DNA from: Paenibacillus sp. PCH8
GTDB taxonomy: Bacteria > Bacillota > Bacilli > Paenibacillales > Paenibacillaceae
DNA: 64,000 nt
Direction: 5' to 3'
NCBI RefSeq assembly: GCF_002968835.1
Contig: NZ_PKQK01000003.1
Span: 558,001 to 622,000 of the forward strand
The position numbers and the translations under genes were made by a program. The notes under the pieces were generated by a model that did not search any database, was not told where the DNA came from, and worked only from the letters and a program-made list of their open reading frames with translations. The stretch's first letter is position 1, and every line of letters begins with the position of its first letter. Positions 27,806 through 35,984 of the stretch are shown here, one piece after another.

Positions 27806-28363
27806 TCAAGCCAGTTCTTCCTGTACAATGTCCGTTCGTACCCCTTTGCGGTTCAAGATGCTGATCGCAAAAGCATCATAGCCATTACGTTTGACCTGAT
27901 TGAAATCCATACGCTGACCCGTGATCAATTCATATGTTCCATCTTCACCTACATCCTCGCCAAATTCCTCATCCCATGGCACATTGTAGAATGCAGTCAG
28001 TTGTACTTCAAAAATGTCCTCTCCCTCAATGTCTAGATAAGGACGAAGCGGCCTATTATTCAGTTCTTCCTCAGGATACGTCTCACACAACAGGGCATCA
28101 TACCCGTGTCTCGCTGCATCAATAAGGAGATAACGTTCACCTGTAACTGTATGCTCGGCATATACGAGAAGCGGTGTCGTATCATGCCAGGCAATCAGAT
28201 CATCTTCCGTTAAGTCACCATAATAAAAAATATGGAATTGATCATGACCATCACTTATTTGAAGTTTGCCCGCCCACTCCACTTCATGGGTCTCGGAATC
28301 TGATCCCTTCGTGGTTAAGCCTTCCAGATATGCAGGTCCGTGTTGTACACCATACGCATTCAT
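27806..28363 (-). CDS. Hypothetical protein heading the SUKH cluster
   Basis: A 185-residue acidic, mostly beta-rich protein without signal peptide. I do not recognise the family. Start ATG 28361-28363 after CGGAGGCGA. It is 85 bp upstream of the first SUKH gene on the same strand. Acidic composition and context suit an immunity protein, but this is only context. Confidence 0.6.
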   Translation of the reverse strand: MNAYGVQHGPAYLEGLTTKGSDSETHEVEWAGKLQISDGHDQFHIFYYGDLTEDDLIAWHDTTPLLVYAEHTVTGERYLLIDAARHGYDALLCETYPEEELNNRPLRPYLDIEGEDIFEVQLTAFYNVPWDEEFGEDVGEDGTYELITGQRMDFNQVKRNGYDAFAISILNRKGVRTDIVQEELA

Positions 28364-28564
28364 TATCTCGCCTCCGATTGGTTCATTTGAATCGTAACCT
28401 CTTCATGTTCATTCAGTATTCTATTGAAGCTTCTCCAGTGTACGGACAACGTGCTTGACTCAATATTTACCAATGTGTCCTTCTAAAATTATATGAAACT
28501 CTGTTACGTAGCACAACAATTGCTATGGATCGATTGTGAACTGCTGCGACAAGACCTGAACAAG

Positions 28565-28580
28565 TGTGTGCCTCATCACA
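28565..28580 (+). promoter_or_regulatory. Crp/Fnr-type site upstream of nirK
   Basis: TGTGT-GCCTCA-TCACA differs by one base from the TGTGA-N6-TCACA palindrome of Gram-positive Crp/Fnr proteins. A TAATCT hexamer at 28602-28607 predicts a start near 28614, placing the site centre at about -41.5, the class II activator position. Confidence 0.55.
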
Positions 28581-28641
28581 CCCCAGCTTGGTTCAATAAC
28601 GTAATCTATACCTAGGTAAATAAAAATGATGTCAGTCACAT

Positions 28642-28657
28642 TGTGAAAAATATCACT
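28642..28657 (+). promoter_or_regulatory. Second Crp/Fnr-type site before nirK
   Basis: TGTGA-AAAATA-TCACT, nine of ten consensus positions, ends 5 bases before the AAAGG ribosome binding site. If the start near 28614 is right, this site lies in the leader and could repress or fine-tune. Confidence 0.55.
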
Positions 28658-28677
28658 TGAGCAAAGGTTGTGTCCCT

Positions 28678-29667
28678 ATGTTTTCATTAATGAACGTATA
28701 TAAATGGTCCCTTATCTTCACGGTGTTCACGGCAACTCTTTCGCACTGCAGTTCTTCCGATACCGCGAAGTCTCCTCACCACAATGAAGTCTCGACTTCC
28801 GCAGTTAGTCAGGCTCCCATTGACCCGATCATCCGCAGAGAAGGTACTACGGTATATATTGAAATGACGGCTCAGGTAACAGATATTGAAATCTCCAAAG
28901 GTGTGATCTACAATGCCTGGACGTTTAATGGCACGGTTCCTGGACCTGTTCTGCGCGTAACCGAAGGGGATACCCTGGTTTTTACGTTGAAGAATAAAGA
29001 TGCCAAAATGAACCATTCCATGGATTTTCACGCTGTACATGCTGCTCCCAGCAGCAAATTCATTGATGTCATGCCTGGCGAAGAAGGTACGTTCACCTAT
29101 CCAACCTCCTCCCCCGGCGTGTTTATGTATCATTGTGGAACCAAACCGGTCCTTGCACATATCGCCAACGGTATGTATGGCATGATCATTGTTGAGCCCA
29201 AGGCAGGATACCCTTCTGATCATCTCGTTGATCGTGAGTATACTCTGGTTCAGAGTGAGTGGTATAAAGAGCATGACTACGATGCCTTTTTGAATGGGGA
29301 GCCAGATTATGTTGTCTTTAACGGCAATGATTATGGATTAACCCAACATCCTCTGCTGGCTAAAGTTGGAGATACGGTGCGGATCTATGTCAGCAATGCT
29401 GGACCTAACGAAGTTTCCTCCTTCCACATCGTGGGTACGATGATGGACCGTGTGTACACCGACGGTAATCCACGAAACATCCAGTATGGAATACAGACCG
29501 TTATGCTTCCTGCAAGTGGCGGAGCCGTCGTGGAGTTCACAGTAACCGAGGAAGGTGATTATCCGATTGTGACCCACCAATTTAAACATGTAGCCAAAGG
29601 AGCTTCAGCTGTTCTACGTGTGACCAAGGATGGTACAGATCATGGTGGGCCAGCGATGTCCCACTGA
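28678..29667 (+). CDS. nirK: Copper-containing nitrite reductase (NirK-type)
   Basis: A 329-residue two-cupredoxin protein that should reduce nitrite to NO outside the membrane. Domain 1 has HSMDFHAVHAAP, PGEEGTF, and the type 1 copper loop MYHCGTKPVLAHIANGMYG (Cys, His, Met). Domain 2 has SFHIVG and THQFKHVAKGA for the type 2 site. The N-terminus is a signal sequence with L21-S-H-C24, a possible but atypical lipobox (His at -1). The start is the ATG 28678, with AAAGG ten bases upstream; a TTG at 28657 is unlikely. A Crp/Fnr gene follows by 48 bp. Other two-domain multicopper oxidases are a weaker alternative. Confidence 0.85.
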   Translation: MFSLMNVYKWSLIFTVFTATLSHCSSSDTAKSPHHNEVSTSAVSQAPIDPIIRREGTTVYIEMTAQVTDIEISKGVIYNAWTFNGTVPGPVLRVTEGDTLVFTLKNKDAKMNHSMDFHAVHAAPSSKFIDVMPGEEGTFTYPTSSPGVFMYHCGTKPVLAHIANGMYGMIIVEPKAGYPSDHLVDREYTLVQSEWYKEHDYDAFLNGEPDYVVFNGNDYGLTQHPLLAKVGDTVRIYVSNAGPNEVSSFHIVGTMMDRVYTDGNPRNIQYGIQTVMLPASGGAVVEFTVTEEGDYPIVTHQFKHVAKGASAVLRVTKDGTDHGGPAMSH

Positions 29668-29715
29668 GTGATGACCAAGTCCATCCTATCCTGAACCATT
29701 CGAGGTGATTGAAAG

Positions 29716-30402
29716 ATGATTTGTACGCATGAAGCGAACGATGCCTGTTTCTCCAAAGTATCTCTGTTCCAGCATCTGGATCAGGCCGAATCTGTATTAC
29801 TGACCTCCCTTCTACATACCCGTCAATATCACAAAGGAGACTATGTCGTTCAGGAGGGGGAACGCTCTGATATGATCTATGTCGTTCATCAGGGATGTGT
29901 GAAGTTATCCAAATATACCGAGAACGGCAAGGAACATATCACCCGCTTCCTGTTTCCGGGAGATTTCTTCGGCCAAGACTCGTTGTTACATCAAACACCG
30001 CATGCCGCGAACGCTGAGGTGCTGGAGTCTTCTGCCATCTGCTCGATTAGCAAGCATGACTTTGACCAGTTACTTGAACATGATCCTAAGCTGGCTTATC
30101 ATTTCCTGCTCGCCGTTTCCGACCTGCTCCGCGAGACCGATGCATGGAATAGCTCGCTCAGTGCAATGACAACAGAGCAGAAAATTGCCAAGCTGTTACT
30201 GTATTTCCACACCCGAAATCATGCTGGACAAGAGCTCCGTTTACCTGTTTTCAAAAAAGATATGGCACTATTACTCGGCATTACACCCGAAACGCTTAGT
30301 CGCAAACTTGCCATGTTGCAAACTCAAGGATTGCTGCAGGTTACGGGAAACTCTATTCTCATTCTTCAATTGGAAGAACTCAAAGAAATAATTGCGTGCT
30401 AA
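29716..30402 (+). CDS. Crp/Fnr-family regulator with N-terminal Cys/His motif
   Basis: A 228-residue regulator: cyclic-nucleotide-binding-type domain at about 17-125, long helix, and a C-terminal HTH with FKKDMALLLGITPETLSRKL. The N-terminus C3-T-H5-x5-C11 could be a cofactor or redox site, as in Fnr/Flp proteins; further Cys lie near 61, 109 and 228. It lies directly downstream of nirK, so it is probably co-expressed and senses oxygen or NO; sensing is inference. The next gene starts within its stop region. Confidence 0.9.
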   Translation: MICTHEANDACFSKVSLFQHLDQAESVLLTSLLHTRQYHKGDYVVQEGERSDMIYVVHQGCVKLSKYTENGKEHITRFLFPGDFFGQDSLLHQTPHAANAEVLESSAICSISKHDFDQLLEHDPKLAYHFLLAVSDLLRETDAWNSSLSAMTTEQKIAKLLLYFHTRNHAGQELRLPVFKKDMALLLGITPETLSRKLAMLQTQGLLQVTGNSILILQLEELKEIIAC

Positions 30403-30725
30403 AGCGAAATGAGGTTGCCGCAGATGAAGAAGCGACTACCCAGTATGAGCGTTTTATGGAGAAACATCAGGCCATTGAAGAGAAGGAACGGCAAACTATC
30501 GAATTGCTGGCATCTGAGATCCAGGTATATGAAGAAGAGGAACGTGCTCTTTACGATCATCCCCTTATTCGTCGATTCATCTACGCACAGCGGGAGTTCA
30601 GTCAATTGCGTCAACAGATCAGCCACTATTTCACGAAATCCTTGGAGTTGAATCGCCTGCCCGAATCCACTGAACTCGGCAAGGAAGCCTGTGGTTGCGG
30701 AGGAAGCTGTTCCGGCAATCATTAA
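30396..30725 (+). CDS. YlbF/YmcA-family protein with C-terminal Cys cluster
   Basis: A 109-residue helical protein. The stretch HPLIRRFIYAQREFSQLRQQ and the helical hairpin match YlbF/YmcA-type proteins. The tail ACGCGGSCSGNH holds four cysteine-rich residues suited to an Fe-S cluster, as reported for this family. GTG start 30396 overlaps the stop of the Crp/Fnr gene by 7 bases, so coupling is likely. Placement after nirK and a Crp/Fnr gene suggests a role in anaerobic or NO regulation. Confidence 0.75.
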   Translation: MLKRNEVAADEEATTQYERFMEKHQAIEEKERQTIELLASEIQVYEEEERALYDHPLIRRFIYAQREFSQLRQQISHYFTKSLELNRLPESTELGKEACGCGGSCSGNH

Positions 30726-30750
30726 TCCCTATGGTTAGAATTAAACAAGC

Positions 30751-30798
30751 AAAAAGAGTATCCATGCATCAGAACTAATCTGAGCGGATACTCTTTTT
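30751..30798. terminator. Terminator closing the nirK operon
   Basis: Thirteen perfect pairs AAAAAGAGTATCC / GGATACTCTTTTT with extra T on the plus strand; also usable by the convergent ZIP gene. Confidence 0.85.
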
Positions 30799-30844
30799 TT
30801 GAAGAAATGCAACAGGTATCTAATATTCATATCATCTATAACCT

Positions 30845-31570
30845 TCACAAATCCAGCAACAGGGAAACGAGCAATCCCATGGATGCAATCAATCCCACAA
30901 CAGGCCCGCCTTCTTCAAAGGCCTCGGGCATCATCGTTGAGCAGATCATAGCAATGATCCCACCGCCGGCAAACGCACCAATTGCCGCGCCCATCTCTTC
31001 GGGAAGCTGCTCCAGAAACAGATAGCCACCCAGAGCCGCAAGCGCAGATATCAGCAGCACACCGAGCCACATGAACAGGATTTTCCCTTTGCTGTACTTG
31101 CTGCCCTGCAGTCCAACCGTACTCGACAATCCTTCAGGAATGTTGCTGACAAAGATCGATACGACTAATACGACACTAACACCGTTACCAGCCAGCAAGC
31201 TGGCACCAAGCATAATGGATTCCGGAATAGCATCCATGACCGTACCAGCAAAAATCCCCAGCCCACTTTGGTTCGAGCCCTCTTTCTTCCCCGAACGTTT
31301 GCGGCCTGCACCTCCCTTTGCTGAAATGAGCAGATCAAACAGGGTATATACAACAGCTCCTGCCGTAAAACCAATAGCCGTAGGTACAATCCCTCCATCA
31401 TTCAGCGCATCTCCAAGGAGTTCAAACGTAGCTGCACCAATCAGTGTTCCTGTTCCGAAAGCCATGATCCAGCCGATTACTCGTTTGGGTATCTTGAGGA
31501 ACAGTGCTGCAAGGGCACCAATCACAACCGCTGAGGCAGAGATGCCGCCCCACATGAACGCAGTCCACAT
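30845..31570 (-). CDS. ZIP-family metal transporter
   Basis: A 241-residue membrane protein with about seven or eight segments. The ZIP signatures are DAIPESIMLG in one helix and SNIPEGLSS in another. The usual His of the HxxPE motif is replaced by Asp (D-A-I-P-E), as in some bacterial ZIP-like proteins. It probably imports or moves a divalent metal. GAGGGG precedes the ATG by about 10 bases, and a TGATA-TTC-TATCA palindrome lies at 31596-31608 upstream, a possible operator. Confidence 0.87.
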   Translation of the reverse strand: MWTAFMWGGISASAVVIGALAALFLKIPKRVIGWIMAFGTGTLIGAATFELLGDALNDGGIVPTAIGFTAGAVVYTLFDLLISAKGGAGRKRSGKKEGSNQSGLGIFAGTVMDAIPESIMLGASLLAGNGVSVVLVVSIFVSNIPEGLSSTVGLQGSKYSKGKILFMWLGVLLISALAALGGYLFLEQLPEEMGAAIGAFAGGGIIAMICSTMMPEAFEEGGPVVGLIASMGLLVSLLLDL

Positions 31571-31720
31571 CCGGGCCGACCCCTCTCATGATCATTGATA
31601 TTCTATCATTCCATTAACCCTGGTTAACACATTACAAACAGTTATTTTGAATTGGTTAAATGTTATTTCATCGGTGATATTGTGACCACAGCTACTTAAT
31701 CATCTGCAATCCTGTAACAT

Positions 31721-31736
31721 TGTGACCTATATCACC
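31721..31736 (+). promoter_or_regulatory. Crp/Fnr-type site upstream of the second Crp/Fnr gene
   Basis: TGTGA-CCTATA-TCACC, nine of ten consensus positions. TATGAT at 31758-31763 predicts a start near 31770, giving a centre at about -41.5. Confidence 0.65.
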
Positions 31737-31803
31737 TGTTGTGTTAATAAATCACGCTATGATGAAATAATGCAAATTACAGCAGAATGGAGGATGAATT
31801 CGC

Positions 31804-32505
31804 ATGAACAGGGAAAATAAAGATTCAGCAGCAGAATTTCTGCAACAATTCCCCATCTTCCAGGACCTTAGCCCGGAGGAATTGAAGCAGGTCGAAGATA
31901 TCGCCATTTCCAGAAGCATTCACAAGAAAACGGTCATTTTCAGCGAAGGTAGCGAAAAAGAAGCTGTCTTCTTCATTCGTACCGGCATCGTGAAAGCTTA
32001 CAAAACCGATGAGAACGGACATGAACAGATTGTCTCTTTCCTCAAAACAGGAGATATGTTCCCACACACCGGCTTTTTTAACGCGCATCCATACCCGGCT
32101 ACCGCCGAAGCAATAACACCTACCGAACTACTGGCTATACCCGTAAGGCAGTTCGAACGATTAATGCTGAGCACACCCGCCATTGCGATCAAAATCATGC
32201 GTGTACTTGGCGATAAAATACGGGAATTACAGGATAAATTACAGGTTCTCTCCGGTCAGGATGTACGCAACCGTGTGCTTTCTTTCCTCCTTATGCTCGC
32301 AGAGCAGCATGGACAGACGAACGGAGACCAAATCATCATCAACCTGCCCATGACACATCAGGAGTTCGCCAATTCCATTGGAACAACGAGGGAAACAGCG
32401 AATCGACTGCTGAACCAGCTCACCAAAGAACATCTGCTTGAAGTGGATCGCAGCCGGATTATCATTCTTGACTTGTACGCATTGAAGCAACAAAGGGACA
32501 TGTGA
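31804..32505 (+). CDS. Crp/Fnr-family transcriptional regulator
   Basis: A 233-residue regulator with an effector domain (FPIFQDLSPEELKQVE to about residue 140) and a C-terminal HTH (MTHQEFANSIGTTRETANRL). It lacks the N-terminal cysteines of its neighbour at 29.7 kb, so it probably senses something else, for example haem-bound NO or a small molecule as in DNR-like proteins; this is inference. GGAGGA precedes the ATG. Its own promoter carries a Crp/Fnr site, suggesting autoregulation or a cascade. Confidence 0.9.
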   Translation: MNRENKDSAAEFLQQFPIFQDLSPEELKQVEDIAISRSIHKKTVIFSEGSEKEAVFFIRTGIVKAYKTDENGHEQIVSFLKTGDMFPHTGFFNAHPYPATAEAITPTELLAIPVRQFERLMLSTPAIAIKIMRVLGDKIRELQDKLQVLSGQDVRNRVLSFLLMLAEQHGQTNGDQIIINLPMTHQEFANSIGTTRETANRLLNQLTKEHLLEVDRSRIIILDLYALKQQRDM

Positions 32506-32599
32506 TCCCAGCCCTTCTCCGTTTTTCTTCCGGTTCCAGATCTCGCCCTGACAATACCCTTTTTCACGTAATTCCAGCCATAATTGGTTATCGAAACGC

Positions 32600-32803
32600 T
32601 TATCCTGTTACCTGATACGGATTAAAGCGATCTACGAGCCATCCTCCAATGGGTCTCATGATGGTAGCATACGAGAATGAAGCCTGCTGTACGAATACCT
32701 GCTTCGACTTTGTCCATCTGAAAGTTCGTGACCAGGAAGTTCGGCAATGCAACCCTATTCCAAACAGGATTCAGCATGAAATAAGTCAAGATTATGACAA
32801 AAG
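32600..32803 (-). pseudogene. narK: Remnant of a NarK-type nitrate/nitrite transporter
   Basis: Reading leftward, LTYFM...LPNFLVTNFQMDKVEAG and IRTAGFILV are recognisable as the central part of NarK/NasA transporters. After a one-base shift at about 32670 the match continues ATIMRPIGGWLVDRFNPYQ and then stops at 32600. Only about 65 of some 400-500 residues remain, with the frame broken, so this is a relic. It lies in the leader-side DNA of the DUF2249 operon and indicates lost nitrate/nitrite transport at this locus. Confidence 0.75.
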
Positions 32804-32809
32804 TAAATG

Positions 32810-32825
32810 TGTGAGCAGGCTCACA
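32810..32825 (+). promoter_or_regulatory. Perfect Crp/Fnr-type palindrome of the DUF2249 operon
   Basis: TGTGA-GCAGGC-TCACA matches the consensus at all ten positions. TATAAT at 32847-32852 predicts a start near 32859, placing the centre at -41.5. This is the clearest class II activator promoter in the window. Confidence 0.8.
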
Positions 32826-32893
32826 CGGCTCCCTCGTCATGTTTTCTATAATTAAATTGCAACACACACTATCCCAATTTGGAGGAATGACAC

Positions 32894-33127
32894 ATGAACA
32901 CATATGCAGCAACTATTAATGCCACGGAGTATCCACCGCATTTGAAACATAAAGTAATTTTCGAAACTTTTGAGCAGTTACAGCCTCAGGAATCCATGCT
33001 ACTTATTAATGATCACGATCCCAAGCCGCTACGATTCCAGTTCCAGTCCACACATCCGGATGGCTTCAACTGGGAGTATATTGAACAGGGTCCTACAACC
33101 TTCCAGGTCAAAATCAGCAAATTATAG
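32894..33127 (+). CDS. DUF2249 protein, single domain
   Basis: A 77-residue DUF2249 protein, recognisable by LINDHDPKPLRFQF and the following WEYIEQGPTTFQVKI. DUF2249 genes cluster with denitrification and NO-response genes in many bacteria; biochemical role unsettled. GGAGGAATGACAC precedes the ATG. First gene of an operon of five, behind a Crp/Fnr promoter. Confidence 0.88.
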   Translation: MNTYAATINATEYPPHLKHKVIFETFEQLQPQESMLLINDHDPKPLRFQFQSTHPDGFNWEYIEQGPTTFQVKISKL

Positions 33128-33144
33128 ATTGGAGCTGAACCGCT

Positions 33145-33519
33145 ATGGCACACGTTGAATTCATTGATGCCACTACACTTCGCATCACGCTACGGCTGGA
33201 AGATGCAACAACTATGATTCAAATGGCACAGCGTGAGCAAGTGGAATATGCGCAAGAAATCATCACCATTTACGAGAAAATGCCAGTGTTCGAATATTCT
33301 CATTTCTGTTTTTATGCCTATGACAGTGCAAGACTCTTTGAGCGTGTGCTCGGGATGGACCCCAAAACTTATCTGTCCTTCTCCCTCGATGCACCGGAGT
33401 CATTCTTCTATGCCTTGTACGGTGGTATGGCCGCGTTATACGAATCATCCCTGAAGTTGGTAGAGCAAGCCGATGCAGTTGGCACAGGATCGGATGTGAA
33501 CGCACATGTCTCCAACTGA
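33145..33519 (+). CDS. Hypothetical protein of the DUF2249 operon
   Basis: A 124-residue soluble protein, 17 bp after the first DUF2249 gene and overlapping the next gene by 14 bp. No family recognised; the His/Tyr-rich FEYSHFCFYAYDSARLFERV is its most marked stretch. Tight coupling implies a role with the DUF2249 proteins. GGAGCTGAA precedes the ATG. Confidence 0.7.
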   Translation: MAHVEFIDATTLRITLRLEDATTMIQMAQREQVEYAQEIITIYEKMPVFEYSHFCFYAYDSARLFERVLGMDPKTYLSFSLDAPESFFYALYGGMAALYESSLKLVEQADAVGTGSDVNAHVSN

Positions 33520-34117
33520 CGTACACATTGTTGAACTGGATGTGCGTTCTCATCTGAATAAAAAGCTGGAGCCTTTCCAATTAATTATGGATACGGTCAA
33601 AGGACTTCAGCCTTCCGATGTGTTCGTACTGCATGCACCATTTAAACCAACGCCTCTGCTCGGCATTCTCAAGATGAAAGGGTACTCCAGTACATCTGAA
33701 CGAATGGGTTCAGATCACTGGGTCACCACTTTTGTACACAAAAAAAATAAAACCAGTACAGAGTCCATATCTGCAGCAGTTTTATCCGGTACGACACCTG
33801 AAACTGAACGTGATTCGGTTTCGGGTGACGAATCCACTTCCTGCGCGGGCCACCCCGTAGGAGTTACCCTCGAAGCTCGGCAAGACGAATCACCACGGAC
33901 TCCAACCGTTGTTCTGGATAATCGCGGATTGGAACCGCCGCAGCCGATGATGCGCACCCTTGCCGCGCTGGAGCGTTGCAAGCCTGGGGAAGTCGTACTG
34001 ATTCACAATGACCGTGTGCCTGTATTTTTGATTGAGGAACTCAACAATCTGGGATGTCTCTACACGGTTGAGGATCAGGCGGATGGTACGGCCAAAGTGA
34101 GAATTGAAAAAGGGTAG
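33506..34117 (+). CDS. DUF2249 protein, two domains
   Basis: A 203-residue protein with two DUF2249-like halves: residues 5-78 (LDVRSHLNKKLEPFQLIM, FVLHAPFKPTPLLGIL) and 133-203 (LDNRGLEPPQPMMRTL, VLIHNDRVPVFLIEEL), joined by a Ser/Thr/Glu-rich linker of about 55 residues. Start overlaps the previous gene by 14 bp. With the first gene, this operon encodes three DUF2249 domains. Confidence 0.83.
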   Translation: MSPTDVHIVELDVRSHLNKKLEPFQLIMDTVKGLQPSDVFVLHAPFKPTPLLGILKMKGYSSTSERMGSDHWVTTFVHKKNKTSTESISAAVLSGTTPETERDSVSGDESTSCAGHPVGVTLEARQDESPRTPTVVLDNRGLEPPQPMMRTLAALERCKPGEVVLIHNDRVPVFLIEELNNLGCLYTVEDQADGTAKVRIEKG

Positions 34118-34130
34118 GGAGGCGAAAGCC

Positions 34131-35363
34131 ATGTCCAGGTTGCCATTTCTTTTTATCCTCACGGGCATCTTTGGATTTGTAATGTATCACGCCTTCTCCC
34201 TGCTCTCGCTGACAGGCTGGCTTGGTGATGAATTAAGAGGTCCCGAAGGCTGGTTTCATGCCCATCTGTTTGTGCTTGGGTGGGCAACCATGTTGGCCAT
34301 GGGTGCTGTTTATCAGTTGATACATGTCATTTTACAGTCCAATATCTATAGTGTGTTTCTTGGATATTGTCATTACTTTTTGTTCACGATTGGAATTACA
34401 GGCATGCTGTACGGCTTCATTCGTGCAGATGTCAGCTGGATTGCCGGTTCCGCCACATTTGCACTGTTAGGTATACTATCATTCGGGTGGAATATGGCTG
34501 TAACCCTCTCCCGTGCTTCCCAGTGGAACCCTGTGACGATTAGTGCCGCCTGCGCCTGTCTGTATCTGGTGTTAACCGGATTGTCCGGCATGCTGATGGG
34601 GCTGAATTTTGCTTTTGGTTACTGGGATGGTCTGCATGATCGCTTGTTCGGAGCACATATCTGGATGGGAACTCTCGGCTGGTTCGGGATGTTAATTACT
34701 GGATTCAGTTACAAAATGCTGCCCATGTTCTACTTGTCTCACGATTTTTCAATTCGGTTGCAGAAAGTTGTTTTACTTCTATGGAATGCGGCTGTAATTA
34801 CAGGTGTTGTCGCTTTTCTGACAGGGATAAAGGGAGGACTGCTCTGGTTTGCGCTTTTGCTCCTGACCACAGCGTTAATCTGCTATGTGTACCATCTGGA
34901 GCAGATTCAGGAGAAACGGCATAAAAGTAACCCAGGCCCGGGTATTCGCTGGACTGTCTATATAAGCCGAGCCTTTGCCGTGTATGCCGTTGCCCTGCTG
35001 ATCTATGCTGCACAAGGTACCGAATTGCTGCTTCATCCGCGTGTTGTTCTTCTGAGTGGTTGGGTATATCTCGGAGGATGGGTGTCCCTCACCGTACTGG
35101 GCTATGCTTCCAAAATCGTGCCTTTTCTATGGTGGACACACAAATATGGTAAGTTAGCCGGCCGACCCGGAACACCGCTGATGGCCGGCATGCTGAGCGA
35201 AAAGAAAGTAAATGGGGGATTACTTGCCATGATTGCCGCCAGTCTGCTGCTTGTAAGTGGCATGATCATTAATCTGGCAGAGGTCATGATGGTTGGAGGT
35301 ACGTTGTTGTCTCTTGTTTCAATTGCTTATATCGCAAATATCGCTTTGGTGTTCAGACGTTAA
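34131..35363 (+). CDS. Haem-copper-oxidase-subunit-I-like membrane protein
   Basis: A 410-residue membrane protein with about twelve helices. Histidines are placed as in haem-binding proteins of the CcoN/NorB/NnrS kind: H43 and H45 (FHAH), H65 (QLIH), H176 (GAHIWMG) and H204, each in or at the edge of a helix. It is too short and lacks the full catalytic signature of an oxidase or NO reductase, so an auxiliary haem or copper protein of NO metabolism is more likely. I start at ATG 34131, with GGGAGG nine bases upstream. Fourth gene of the DUF2249 operon. Confidence 0.7.
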   Translation: MSRLPFLFILTGIFGFVMYHAFSLLSLTGWLGDELRGPEGWFHAHLFVLGWATMLAMGAVYQLIHVILQSNIYSVFLGYCHYFLFTIGITGMLYGFIRADVSWIAGSATFALLGILSFGWNMAVTLSRASQWNPVTISAACACLYLVLTGLSGMLMGLNFAFGYWDGLHDRLFGAHIWMGTLGWFGMLITGFSYKMLPMFYLSHDFSIRLQKVVLLLWNAAVITGVVAFLTGIKGGLLWFALLLLTTALICYVYHLEQIQEKRHKSNPGPGIRWTVYISRAFAVYAVALLIYAAQGTELLLHPRVVLLSGWVYLGGWVSLTVLGYASKIVPFLWWTHKYGKLAGRPGTPLMAGMLSEKKVNGGLLAMIAASLLLVSGMIINLAEVMMVGGTLLSLVSIAYIANIALVFRR

Positions 35364-35388
35364 CAAGATTGACTGGAGGATGATGAGG

Positions 35389-35688
35389 ATGGAACAAACA
35401 ACGGATTTGCTGGAGTGTCTGAAAGAAGTATATGACCCTGAACTGGGTGTGAATATCGTTGATTTGGGTCTGGTCTATGAAGTCAAAGAGGAGCCCGAAC
35501 GGATACATGTACATATGACGTTGACTACGCCGGGTTGTCCCTTACACGATACCATCGTAGGTGCGGTGAAGTGGGTTCTGCAAGAGCATACGAAGAAGAC
35601 CGATATTGATGTCCAAGTGGTATGGGAGCCGCAGTGGTCCCCACAGTTGATGTCAAATGAAGCCAAAGAATTGCTGGGATATTTCTAA
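35389..35688 (+). CDS. MIP18/DUF59 metal-sulfur cluster assembly factor
   Basis: A 99-residue DUF59 (PaaD/SufT-like) protein: LKEVYDPELGVNIVDLGLVY and the conserved TTPGCPLHDTI with its Cys. Such proteins help mature Fe-S or other metal centres. Three ATG codons follow TGGAGG; I chose the third (35389) at nine-base spacing. Last gene of the operon, so it may serve the haem/copper or Fe-S needs of the same pathway. Confidence 0.88.
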   Translation: MEQTTDLLECLKEVYDPELGVNIVDLGLVYEVKEEPERIHVHMTLTTPGCPLHDTIVGAVKWVLQEHTKKTDIDVQVVWEPQWSPQLMSNEAKELLGYF

Positions 35689-35739
35689 ACAAAATGATTA
35701 TAGACCGGATGAATGAACCCGTTGTCGGCAGAATACGAA

Positions 35740-35786
35740 GAAGTGTACTTAAACTCTGATGTTCTCAGACCCAGGTACGCTTTTTT
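35740..35786 (+). terminator. Terminator of the DUF2249 operon
   Basis: AAGTGTACT pairs with GGTACGCTT (two G-U pairs) across a long loop, followed by TTTTTTG. Confidence 0.55.
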
Positions 35787-35911
35787 GTTATGAGATGGTA
35801 ATACACACATGACTCACTTCTCACTCCTATACACTCACTTCTAAACCCTATAGATTGCTATTGGGACACTTGTCCGAGAAGAACATTCCATTTTCAAAAG
35901 AACAAACGAAA

Positions 35912-35939
35912 AAGGAAACTCCAATAAAGAGTTTCCCTT
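35912..35939 (-). terminator. Terminator of the small cupin gene
   Basis: AAGGAAACTC / GAGTTTCCCTT with a 7-base loop; on the minus strand it ends in CCTTTTTCG. Confidence 0.7.
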
Positions 35940-35984
35940 ATGTTAATCTTCCAATCGATGGTGCATGTTGTGAATTCCTTGCGA

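Noticed and set aside
32622..32912. A 96-codon minus-strand frame over the narK remnant
   Set aside because: Only its middle matches NarK, and the match moves to another frame; it is part of a relic, not an intact gene.
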